NCBI GenBank assembly: GCA_045595445.1
Contig: JAZOAK010000021.1
Span: 1 to 51,222, forward strand
From: RGIG3009 sp045595445
GTDB lineage: Bacteria; Bacillota; Clostridia; Oscillospirales; Acutalibacteraceae
Length of the DNA stretch: 51,222 bases
Reading direction: 5' to 3'
The notes below the pieces were generated by a model. The model did no database searches, was not told where the DNA came from, and was given only the letters and a program-made list of their open reading frames with translations. Positions 15,270 through 23,371 of the stretch are shown piece after piece (position 1 is the stretch's first letter; each line of letters opens with the position of its first letter). Position numbers and translations under genes: made by a program.

Positions 15270-17897
15270 ATGAAATGGACCGGACTTAACGAACTGCGTG
15301 AACTGTATTTAAGCTTTTTTGAAAGCAAGGGGCATTTGCGCTTGCCCAGTTTTTCACTGGTGCCGAAAAACGATGCCTCACTGTTGCTGATCAACTCCGG
15401 CATGGCGCCGATGAAAAAATACTTCACCGGCGAGATCACGCCGCCGCGCAAACGCGTAACCACTTGCCAGAAATGTATCCGCACACCGGATATTGAATCG
15501 GTCGGTAAGACCGCCCGCCACGGCACGTATTTTGAAATGCTCGGCAATTTCAGTTTCGGCGATTATTTCAAGCACGAGGCAACTGCTTGGGCTTGGGAAT
15601 TTTGTACCAAGGTGTTGGAATTGCCTGTTGACCGCATTTGGGTGTCGATCTATGAAAACGACGATCAAGCGTTTGATATCTGGACCAAAGAGGTCGGTGT
15701 ATCGCCCGATCACATCGTGCGCCTCGGCAAAGCGGACAACTTCTGGGAGCATGGCTCGGGTCCGTGCGGTCCTTGCTCGGAACTGTACTATGACCGCGGC
15801 GAGGAATACGGTTGCGGCTCGCCCACTTGCGGCGTGGGTTGCGACTGTGACCGCTACATGGAATTTTGGAACAACGTCTTTACGCAATTTAATAACGACG
15901 GCAACGGCAATTATACGCCGCTTGACCATCCCAATATTGATACCGGTATGGGTCTGGAACGCTTGGCGTGCATCATGCAGGGTGTCAACAACCTGTTTGA
16001 GGTGGATACCGTTCAAAACATCATGAAACATATCAGCCGTATCGTTGGTGTAGAATACGGTGCCGGTGAAAAGACCGACGTTTCCTTGCGCGTTATCACC
16101 GACCATATCCGTTCCACCACTTTCATGGTGGGCGATAGCGTGATGCCGTCCAACGAGGGCCGCGGTTACGTGTTGCGCCGTTTGTTGCGCCGTGCTGCGC
16201 GTCACGGTCGCTTACTTGGTATTCATCGTCCCTTCTTGTATGAGGTATGTGAAACGGTCATTCAGGAAAATCTTTCCGCGTATCCCGAGCTGAAAGAAAA
16301 GCAAGATTTCATCGTCAAAGTCATTCGCAACGAGGAAGAAGCGTTCGAAAAGACCATCGACAGCGGTTTGTCACAACTGGAATTGATGCTTGCCGATACG
16401 AAAGATGGCGTCCTTTCGGGTGACGATGCCTTCAAACTGTACGATACGTACGGCTTCCCCGTGGATCTCACACGCGATATTTTGGAAGAAAAAGGCATGA
16501 CCGTGGACGAGGAAGGTTTCCGCGAGCGTATGGCAGAACAGCGCGCCCGCGCTCGTGCTGCTCGCAAAGATGCGGGTGCAGACGCTTGGAAAGGCGATGC
16601 CAACGTGGCGGAGCAGTTGACCGCGGGTGCTTTCGTCGGTTACGGTACCTTGACTGCTTCGGCGGCGATTACCGCGATCGTGTCCGGCAACGAACTGGTG
16701 GAAACGCTGAGCGAAGGCGAAAACGCCACGCTGGTGCTCGATACCACACCGTTCTACGGTGAGAGCGGCGGTCAGGTTGGCGACGTCGGTGTGATTGAAG
16801 CAGACGGTGCTCGCTTTGAAGTCGCCAATACGCAAAAGAACAATGCCGGTGTGATTCTGCACACGGGTAAACTGATAGAGGGCACGCTCAACGTCGGCAA
16901 TGCCGTCACCGCGCAGGTGGATGCAGATGCGCGCCGTGCCGTCATGCGTAACCACTCGGCAGCGCACTTGTTGCAGGCGGCACTGCGTCGCGTACTCGGT
17001 ACGCACGTAGAGCAGGCGGGTCAGCTTGTTAATGCGGAGCGTATGCGTTTTGATTTCACGCATTTCTCCGCTTTGACAGCCGAGGAATTGCACGAGGTGG
17101 AAGCACTCGTCAACCGCTGGGTGCTCGGCGGTCTGGCGATCGAGATCAACGAAATGCCGATCGATGAAGCGCGCAAGCTTGGTGCGATGGCGCTGTTCGG
17201 CGAAAAATACGGTGACGTGGTGCGCGTAGTCAAGATGGGTGACGTGTCCGTTGAACTGTGCGGCGGTACCCATGCCGATAACACCTCAAAGCTGGGCCTG
17301 TTCCACATCGTCTCCGAATCGTCCGTGGCGGCGGGTGTTCGCCGTATCGAAGCGGTAACGGGTGCGGCAGTATTGGATCTGCTTCACAACTACCACGACA
17401 GTATGGTCGAGGCAGCAGGCGCCATGAAGGCCGCAGGCCCCGACGATCTCGTTCGCCGTGCGGAACAACTGCTCGGTGAACTCAAAGACGCTCAGCGGGA
17501 ATTGCAGGCGGTGCGTGAACAGCAAGCCGCCGCGACGGTTGGCGACCTGTTTGAAAATGCAAAAGACGTCGACGGTATTCAGCTGATTACAGCGGTATTG
17601 CCTGACTTGTCGGGTGACGAACTGCGCTCGCTGTGTGATCGCTGCAAGGACCGCGGTTTGGACAAGGCAGTTATGGTAGTTGCCGGTACGTCGACCGAAA
17701 AGCAAAGCGTGACCTTTGCCTGCTACTGTACCCCGGGTGCTGTGGCGGCGGGTGCCAATGCCGGTGCGATCGTACGTCAGGTGGCGGCGATTTGTGGCGG
17801 TAAAGGCGGCGGTAAGCCGGATATGGCAATGGCCGGCGGTAAAGACCTTTCCAAGGTTGCCGAAGCGATGGACAGCATCCCCGAATTTTTGAAATAA
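15270..17897 (+). CDS. alaS: Alanyl-tRNA synthetase
   Basis: Attaches alanine to tRNA-Ala. The 875-residue length is normal for the bacterial enzyme. The class II catalytic core opens with ELYLSFFESKGHLRLPSFSLVP, and motif 2 lies around HGTYFEMLGNFSFGDYFK. The editing domain shows the metal-binding HSAAHLL (HxxxH) and the CGGTH motif. The C-Ala part ends with GGGKPDMAMAGGKD, close to the family consensus. AAAGGATG precedes the ATG. A T-box leader controls the gene. The HIT gene follows 13 bases after the stop and is probably co-transcribed. Confidence 0.97.
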   Translation: MKWTGLNELRELYLSFFESKGHLRLPSFSLVPKNDASLLLINSGMAPMKKYFTGEITPPRKRVTTCQKCIRTPDIESVGKTARHGTYFEMLGNFSFGDYFKHEATAWAWEFCTKVLELPVDRIWVSIYENDDQAFDIWTKEVGVSPDHIVRLGKADNFWEHGSGPCGPCSELYYDRGEEYGCGSPTCGVGCDCDRYMEFWNNVFTQFNNDGNGNYTPLDHPNIDTGMGLERLACIMQGVNNLFEVDTVQNIMKHISRIVGVEYGAGEKTDVSLRVITDHIRSTTFMVGDSVMPSNEGRGYVLRRLLRRAARHGRLLGIHRPFLYEVCETVIQENLSAYPELKEKQDFIVKVIRNEEEAFEKTIDSGLSQLELMLADTKDGVLSGDDAFKLYDTYGFPVDLTRDILEEKGMTVDEEGFRERMAEQRARARAARKDAGADAWKGDANVAEQLTAGAFVGYGTLTASAAITAIVSGNELVETLSEGENATLVLDTTPFYGESGGQVGDVGVIEADGARFEVANTQKNNAGVILHTGKLIEGTLNVGNAVTAQVDADARRAVMRNHSAAHLLQAALRRVLGTHVEQAGQLVNAERMRFDFTHFSALTAEELHEVEALVNRWVLGGLAIEINEMPIDEARKLGAMALFGEKYGDVVRVVKMGDVSVELCGGTHADNTSKLGLFHIVSESSVAAGVRRIEAVTGAAVLDLLHNYHDSMVEAAGAMKAAGPDDLVRRAEQLLGELKDAQRELQAVREQQAAATVGDLFENAKDVDGIQLITAVLPDLSGDELRSLCDRCKDRGLDKAVMVVAGTSTEKQSVTFACYCTPGAVAAGANAGAIVRQVAAICGGKGGGKPDMAMAGGKDLSKVAEAMDSIPEFLK

Positions 17898-17910
17898 GAG
17901 GTGCTTCACA

Positions 17911-18243
17911 ATGGATTGTATTTTTTGTAAAATTGTGGCGGGGGAGATCCCGTCCAAAAAAGTGTACGAGGACGACAGCGTGTTGGCGTTTTATGACATT
18001 CAGCCGGCGGCACCCGTTCACGTGCTCGTCATTCCGAAAGAACATCTTTCGGGTTGCAGTGCCATCACTTCGGAAAACAGTGCGGTGGTTGCTCACGTCT
18101 TTGAGGTGATCGCCAAGATCACGGCAGAACTGGGCCTTACCGATTACCGTGTTGTCACCAACAAGGGCGAGTCGGCGGGTCAGACGGTGTTCCATCTGCA
18201 TTTCCATATTCTCGGCGGAAAAACCTTGAAGGGAATGTGCTGA
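17911..18243 (+). CDS. HIT family protein (HinT-like)
   Basis: A 110-residue purine nucleoside phosphoramidase of the histidine triad family. The catalytic triad is His95-Leu-His97-Phe-His99 near the C-terminus. MDCIFCKIVAGEIPSKKVYED at the start has the Cys-x2-Cys typical of bacterial HinT, and PVHVLVIPKEH is also a family hallmark. HinT proteins hydrolyse aminoacyl-adenylates bound to aminoacyl-tRNA synthetases, so its place right after alaS is functionally sensible. AGAGGTG precedes the ATG. Confidence 0.94.
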   Translation: MDCIFCKIVAGEIPSKKVYEDDSVLAFYDIQPAAPVHVLVIPKEHLSGCSAITSENSAVVAHVFEVIAKITAELGLTDYRVVTNKGESAGQTVFHLHFHILGGKTLKGMC

Positions 18244-18246
18244 TCC

Positions 18247-19104
18247 TTGACCTATGTAATTTTAGATCTGGAATGGAACGGCGCATACTGTGAAAAACTC
18301 GGCGGTTATTTCAACGAGATCATTGAGATCGGCGCGGTGCGTTTGTCGGAGGATAAACGCATCGAAGACCGCTTTGACGCGTACATTCGCCCCGTCGTCA
18401 GCCGCAAACTGACGCGGCTGGTCACCGATTTGACGGGGATTACCGACGATCAGGTACGCCGTGGCGTGTCGTTCGGACAAGCCATGGAGAGTTTATGCCG
18501 CTTTGTCGGTGAAGACGCGGTGGTCATGACGTGGAGTAACACGGATTTACTGGTGTTGATGGAAAATTGTCGCTATTTTTACGGCGACGAGCATATTCCG
18601 TTTCTGTCGGCGTACCTTGATCTGCAACACTATGCGCAATTGCGTTTGGAGTTGGGAACGACTCAGCAAGTGGCACTCGGCAAACTTGCCGAGCAACTGC
18701 GTCTTGACAGCGAAACAATGGAACTGCACCACGCGATCGATGACAGCGTACTCGCGGCAGCGATCTTTCGGCAGGTGTACGAGTTGTCCTCCTTTCAACA
18801 GGAAACAACATCGGTTGACGACGAGTTTTATCGCCGCTTAACCTTTAAGCCAACTTTCATCCGTGAAATCGACGATCCGTTGATCCGTCGCGCCGACCTG
18901 CGCTTTTCGTGTGAAACGTGTCAGCGCAATTTGAAACGGGTCGGTAAATGGCAGAGTCAGCACCGCTTTTTCACGGCAACGTTCCGTTGCGCCTCGTGCG
19001 GTACCGAGTATATCGGTCGCGTGCAAGCAAAGAAAAAATACGACGGTGTGGAAATAAAAAAACGACTTATCCGCAAAACGGCGGAAAAAGAGCAGGAGGG
19101 GTAA
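18247..19104 (+). CDS. DEDDh 3'-5' exonuclease (KapD-like) with C-terminal zinc ribbon
   Basis: A 285-residue exonuclease of the DnaQ/RNase T fold. The first motif has Asp7 and Glu9 in ILDLEWN, a second acid lies in the VMTWSNTDLLVL region, and the last motif HHAIDDSVLAAAIF has the His and Asp of the DEDDh group. The closest named type is the sporulation inhibitor KapD. After the nuclease domain a four-cysteine knuckle pair, Cys222-x2-Cys225 and Cys248-x2-Cys251, forms a likely zinc ribbon, which could bind nucleic acid. The start is TTG 18247, with AAGGGAATG about eight bases upstream; the only nearby ATG is out of frame. It lies two bases after the HIT gene stop. Confidence 0.8.
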   Translation: MTYVILDLEWNGAYCEKLGGYFNEIIEIGAVRLSEDKRIEDRFDAYIRPVVSRKLTRLVTDLTGITDDQVRRGVSFGQAMESLCRFVGEDAVVMTWSNTDLLVLMENCRYFYGDEHIPFLSAYLDLQHYAQLRLELGTTQQVALGKLAEQLRLDSETMELHHAIDDSVLAAAIFRQVYELSSFQQETTSVDDEFYRRLTFKPTFIREIDDPLIRRADLRFSCETCQRNLKRVGKWQSQHRFFTATFRCASCGTEYIGRVQAKKKYDGVEIKKRLIRKTAEKEQEG

Positions 19105-19105
19105 T

Positions 19106-20464
19106 ATGAATATTTTGGTTGTCGGTTGCGGCAAGATCGGTGAAGCGATCGTTGCCAGCCTGGTAACGGAAGGTCATAGCGTTGTGGCGATCGATCAAAA
19201 TCCCGCCCCGCTTGCAGAACTGACGAACGTATACGACGTTATGAGTGTATGCGGCAATGGTGCAGATTCCGACGTATTGGAAGAAGCGGGCGTCGCGAAA
19301 GCGGATTTGTTTGTCGCGGTTACCGATTCGGACAACACCAATATGCTCAGCTGCTTTTTGGCAAAACGGATGGGTGCGGCACATACGATCGCGCGTATCC
19401 GCAATCCTGAATATAACGATAACAGCCTCAATTTCCTCAAGCAGGAACTTGGCTTGTCGATGGCGATCAATCCGGAATTGCTTGCAGCACAAGAAATGTA
19501 CAAGATCTTAAAACTGCCGTCTGCGATCAAAGTTGAAACATTTTCTCGTCGCAATTTTGAAATGATCGAGCTTCATTTGAAGAAGGATACACCGTTTGAT
19601 GGCTTGAGCTTGCGTGATCTGCGCGAGAAATATAAAGCAAAATTCCTCATCTGTGTGGTTCAGCGCGGTGATGAGGTGTATATTCCCGACGGTAATTTTG
19701 TTCTGCGTGCAGGGGATAAGATCGGCCTCACCGCTCAACTGACCGAGATCCACAAGTTGTTGCGCGAAATGGGCGTGCTGCAAAAGCAAGCACGTAACGT
19801 GATGATCCTCGGCGGCAGTCGTGTGGCGTATTATCTTGCTAAATTGTTGCTCGCGGGCGGTAGCGCGGTCACGCTCATTGAGCGCGATCAAGCGTTATGC
19901 CAGGAACTGTGTGCGACACTTCCCAAAGCGGTGGTCGTTCATGGCGATGGTGCCCAACAAGAGATCTTGCTCGAGGAGGATCTGCTGTCTCGCGATGCGT
20001 TCGTAGCGCTCACCGGTATGGACGAAGAAAACATCCTCATTTCGATTTTTGCCTCCTCGCAAAACGTTCCGAAAGTAATCGCCAAGGTCAACCGCGACGA
20101 GCTATCGCTGCTCGCCGAAAAACTGGGGATGGATTGCATCGTTTCTCCCAAAAAGGTGATTACCGACGTATTGGTACGGTATGCCCGAGCACTGCAAAAT
20201 TCAATGGGCAGTAATATTGAAACCCTGTATCATTTGATGGACGGAAAAGCGGAAGCGCTTGAGTTCAACGTTTCTCCCGATTTTGCGATGCTGGGTGTTC
20301 CGCTCAAAGAGTTGGAACTGAAACCCAACACGCTGATTGCGGGCATTATCCGAAACCGTACGCCAATTATCCCGGGTGGTAATGACGTGATTTCGGCAGG
20401 TGACCGCGTAATCGTGGTAGCGGCGGATCGCCGTTTGCAGGATCTTTCCGATATTTTGAAATAA
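19106..20464 (+). CDS. trkA: Trk potassium uptake protein TrkA (NAD-binding)
   Basis: Cytoplasmic gating subunit of the Trk potassium channel. The 452-residue protein consists of two RCK_N/RCK_C halves. The first Rossmann fold starts MNILVVGCGKIGEAIV (GxGxxG), and the second begins near residue 230 with VMILGGSRVAYYLA, whose glycine motif is degenerate, so the second half may not bind NAD strongly. IARIRNPEYNDN is a typical RCK segment. AGGAGGGG precedes the ATG, one base after the exonuclease stop. trkH follows after 12 bases, as expected for a channel pair. Confidence 0.94.
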   Translation: MNILVVGCGKIGEAIVASLVTEGHSVVAIDQNPAPLAELTNVYDVMSVCGNGADSDVLEEAGVAKADLFVAVTDSDNTNMLSCFLAKRMGAAHTIARIRNPEYNDNSLNFLKQELGLSMAINPELLAAQEMYKILKLPSAIKVETFSRRNFEMIELHLKKDTPFDGLSLRDLREKYKAKFLICVVQRGDEVYIPDGNFVLRAGDKIGLTAQLTEIHKLLREMGVLQKQARNVMILGGSRVAYYLAKLLLAGGSAVTLIERDQALCQELCATLPKAVVVHGDGAQQEILLEEDLLSRDAFVALTGMDEENILISIFASSQNVPKVIAKVNRDELSLLAEKLGMDCIVSPKKVITDVLVRYARALQNSMGSNIETLYHLMDGKAEALEFNVSPDFAMLGVPLKELELKPNTLIAGIIRNRTPIIPGGNDVISAGDRVIVVAADRRLQDLSDILK

Positions 20465-20476
20465 GGACTGCATACT

Positions 20477-21925
20477 ATGAACCGAAAAATGGTGTTATAT
20501 ACCGTAGGGCGCATTGTTCTGCTGGAGGGCATCTTGATGCTGATTCCGTTGGCAGTGTCGTTGTGCTATGCGGAATTCACAACTGTTTTTAGTTTTATCA
20601 TCGCCATCGCCGCGGCAGCAGTGATTGGCTCGTTGCTTATGCTTTTCAATCGCCATAACGATCGCACCTTGTTTGCAAAAGGCGGATTTATCACCGTCGC
20701 TTTGTCGTGGATCGCCATGGCGTTGATCGGCGCGTTGCCGTTTACGTTCAGTGGCGCGATTCCGTCGTATATTGATGCGCTTTTTGAAACGGTCAGCGGT
20801 CTTACCACAACGGGTGCTTCAATTTTACCCGATCCGTCGTTACTGGATCGAGGATTGCTGTTTTGGCGCAGTTTTACGCACTGGATTGGCGGTATGGGCG
20901 TTATCGTTCTGATGCTCGCCGTGTTGCCGTCGGAATCGGGTCGTTCGATTCACGCATTGCGTGCGGAAGTGCCGGGACCTACCGTCGGTAAACTTGTACC
21001 GCGCTTGCGTGATACGGCAAAAATTTTATATCTTATTTATTTGGCGCTGACGGTGATTGAGGTCGTTTTCTTGTTGTGCGGCGGTATGCCGGTGTTCGAC
21101 AGCGTGGTACATACGTTTGGTACAGCCGGTACAGGTGGCTTCGGTATTAAGTCGAACAGTATGGCAAGTTATTCACCGTACCTACAATGGGTGATTACCA
21201 TCTTTATGTTGCTTTTCGGTGTCAATTTCAACTTGTACTATTTTCTGCTCCTTCGTCGTGTCAAACCCGTCTTAAAAAGCGGGGAGTTGTGGTGTTATCT
21301 GGCAATTGTTTTGGTGGCAGTAGGGCTTATTACCAGCAACGTATTGCCGCTGTACGATACGTTTTCGGAAACGCTGCGTCACGCGGCATTTCAGGCGTCG
21401 TCCATCCTCACCACTACCGGCTATTCGACGACCGATTTTGCCGCTTGGCCCGAACTTTCCAAGGTGATTTTACTGTTGCTCATGATGGTGGGCGGTTGTG
21501 CAGGATCTACGGCAGGCGGCCTCAAAGTGTCTCGCGTGATCTTATTGTTTAAGATTGTGGGCAGAGATCTCAAAAAGATGCTTCATCCGCGTTCGGTCGG
21601 TGTGGTGCAGGTGAGCGGAAAATCGGTAGAGGATCAAACGCTCGGCGGTGTGTCTTCATACTTTGCTTTGTATATGATTTTACTGTTAGCCGTTTTCTTG
21701 ATTTTGTCCTTCGAGCCGTTTTCGTTGGAAACAAACTTATCCGCTGCATTTGCTTGCTTTAACAACGTCGGTCCCGGCTTGGCGGGGGTTGGTCCCTTGT
21801 CAAACTATGCGGCGTACACCGATCTTTCCAAGATCGTGCTGTCCCTTGCCATGCTCTTTGGACGTTTGGAAATCTACCCGATTTTGTTCGCGCTTACTCC
21901 CTCTGTTTGGGGCAAAAAAGGTTGA
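20477..21925 (+). CDS. trkH: Trk potassium uptake protein TrkH (channel)
   Basis: Membrane pore of the Trk potassium system, 482 residues with about ten hydrophobic segments. The four M1-P-M2 repeats carry the selectivity-filter glycines: LTTTGAS, GTAGTGGFG, TTTGYST and NNVGPGL. The N-terminus is a hydrophobic helix pair (TVGRIVLLEGILMLIPLAVSL). It follows trkA closely and is ended by a strong terminator. The protein is full length. Confidence 0.94.
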   Translation: MNRKMVLYTVGRIVLLEGILMLIPLAVSLCYAEFTTVFSFIIAIAAAAVIGSLLMLFNRHNDRTLFAKGGFITVALSWIAMALIGALPFTFSGAIPSYIDALFETVSGLTTTGASILPDPSLLDRGLLFWRSFTHWIGGMGVIVLMLAVLPSESGRSIHALRAEVPGPTVGKLVPRLRDTAKILYLIYLALTVIEVVFLLCGGMPVFDSVVHTFGTAGTGGFGIKSNSMASYSPYLQWVITIFMLLFGVNFNLYYFLLLRRVKPVLKSGELWCYLAIVLVAVGLITSNVLPLYDTFSETLRHAAFQASSILTTTGYSTTDFAAWPELSKVILLLLMMVGGCAGSTAGGLKVSRVILLFKIVGRDLKKMLHPRSVGVVQVSGKSVEDQTLGGVSSYFALYMILLLAVFLILSFEPFSLETNLSAAFACFNNVGPGLAGVGPLSNYAAYTDLSKIVLSLAMLFGRLEIYPILFALTPSVWGKKG

Positions 21926-21930
21926 CTTAT

Positions 21931-21969
21931 ATCCTACCGATTACAGTGATGCGATCGGTAGGATTTTTT
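21931..21969 (+). terminator. Intrinsic terminator after trkH
   Basis: ATCCTACCGAT (21931-21941) pairs perfectly with ATCGGTAGGAT (21954-21964) and is followed by a T-run to 21969. It ends the alaS-trkH run just before the pyr promoter. Confidence 0.92.
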
Positions 21970-21980
21970 CGTAAAATCCG

Positions 21981-22009
21981 TTGACAAAAAACGCACTGCG
22001 TGATATAAT
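21981..22009 (+). promoter_or_regulatory. Sigma-A promoter of the pyr operon
   Basis: TTGACA (21981-21986), 17-bp spacer, TATAAT (22004-22009). It is a perfect consensus in front of the attenuator. Confidence 0.93.
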
Positions 22010-22020
22010 TTCAAAAATCA

Positions 22021-22131
22021 GATCTTTAAGAGCGACCCCGAGAGGTCGTCAAGACTGTAACCAATCGGATGCGGTGTTACCGTATCTGTTTTCTGTTGCG
22101 TCTTGCCGCCCGTTGCGGTGAGGCTTTTTTT
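22021..22131 (+). promoter_or_regulatory. PyrR-type attenuator of the pyr operon
   Basis: The leader has the stem-loop CGACCCCGAGAGGTCG (22033-22048), whose CCNGNGAGG loop matches the PyrR-binding consensus. Flanking TCTT and AAGA extend the stem through an internal loop, as in known anti-antiterminators. A small hairpin ATGCGGT-GTT-ACCGTAT follows (from 22069). The terminator is GTCTTGCCGC (22100-22109) with GCGGTGAGGC (22115-22124) and seven Ts. With UMP or UTP high, PyrR should bind the loop, free the terminator and switch the operon off. PyrR itself is not encoded in this window. Confidence 0.85.
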
Positions 22132-22149
22132 GTGTAAAGGAGAAGCGTT

Positions 22150-23352
22150 ATGGCACAACTGAAGTCAAAAATTTTCGGACAACCGACTTTTGCAGACGGT
22201 ATTGCTGTCCGCTTTTTGACCGACGATCTGAGTGTCTACAATTCTCCTCGGTATGCTGTTTTTCCCGGCTTTTGCGATGTGCATGTGCATTTTCGTGAGC
22301 CGGGATTTTCTTATAAAGAGACGATTGCCACGGGTAGTCAGGCGGCAGCAGCGGGCGGTTACACCGCCGTATGCACCATGCCGAACTTGAATCCCGTGCC
22401 GGATTCGGCGGAGAGCATTGCTCTGCAACAGCATATTATTGACCGTGATGCGTGTATTCACGTGTACCCCTACGGTTCCATCACCGTGGAACAAAAAGGG
22501 GAAAAGTTATCGGATCTCAAAGAACTTGTACCGTATGCCATCGCCTTTTCGGATGACGGTAAAGGCGTGCAGGACGAAACGATGATGCGCGTCGCCATGC
22601 GTCAGGCAAAGGTACTTGGCAAACTGATCGTTGCGCATTGTGAAGATAATGCGCTGTTACACGGTGGCTATATTCACGATGGCGAATACGCGAAAGCGCA
22701 CGGTCACAAGGGCATCTGCTCCGAAAGCGAATACGGCCCCATTATCCGTGACTTAAAGCTGGCGGAGGAGATCGGCTGCGGCTATCACGTCTGCCACATT
22801 TCGGCGGCGGAAAGCGTCGAAGCGATCCGTGACGCCAAAAAAAGAGGCGTGAACGTCACTTGCGAGACAGGTCCGCATTACTTGGTGTTGGACGATTCCT
22901 GCTTGCAGGAAGACGGTCGTTTCAAAATGAACCCGCCGTTGCGCAGTAAACGCGACCGCGAAGCGCTTATTGAGGGAATCCGCGACGGCACGATCGATAT
23001 GATCGCCACCGACCACGCTCCTCATTCTGCCGAGGAAAAGGCAAAGGGACTTTCCGGCAGCGCGTTCGGCATCGTGGGTCTTGAAACGGCATTTCCGATT
23101 TTGTATACCCACCTGGTCAAACCGGGTGTGATAACTATGGAACGTTTGCTGGAACTGCTTGTATACAATCCGCGCAAACGTTTCGGGATCCCGCTCGGTG
23201 AGGATTTCTCGGTCTGGGATCTGTCAAAGGCGATCACGGTGGACCCCGCGCACTTCTTGTCGCAGGGAAAAGCCACTCCGTTTGCGGGCGACACCTTGTA
23301 CGGTGAATGCGTGCTGACGGTATGTAACGGTAAAATTGTGTATCAACGATAA
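22150..23352 (+). CDS. pyrC: Dihydroorotase
   Basis: Closes carbamoyl aspartate to dihydroorotate, step 3 of UMP synthesis. The 400-residue class I enzyme has the metal-binding signature DVHVHFREPG with His45 and His47, the conserved ATDHAPH segment with catalytic Asp288, and CTMPNLNPVPD. AAAGGAGAAG precedes the ATG. It is the first gene after the attenuator, an unusual lead position since pyrB is often first. Confidence 0.95.
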   Translation: MAQLKSKIFGQPTFADGIAVRFLTDDLSVYNSPRYAVFPGFCDVHVHFREPGFSYKETIATGSQAAAAGGYTAVCTMPNLNPVPDSAESIALQQHIIDRDACIHVYPYGSITVEQKGEKLSDLKELVPYAIAFSDDGKGVQDETMMRVAMRQAKVLGKLIVAHCEDNALLHGGYIHDGEYAKAHGHKGICSESEYGPIIRDLKLAEEIGCGYHVCHISAAESVEAIRDAKKRGVNVTCETGPHYLVLDDSCLQEDGRFKMNPPLRSKRDREALIEGIRDGTIDMIATDHAPHSAEEKAKGLSGSAFGIVGLETAFPILYTHLVKPGVITMERLLELLVYNPRKRFGIPLGEDFSVWDLSKAITVDPAHFLSQGKATPFAGDTLYGECVLTVCNGKIVYQR

Positions 23353-23371
23353 AAGTTTGGGAGAGGATAGT

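Noticed and set aside
15378..17957. Several antisense frames of 220-300 codons opposite alaS
   Set aside because: They are shadows of a full-length conserved synthetase, with no start signals of their own.
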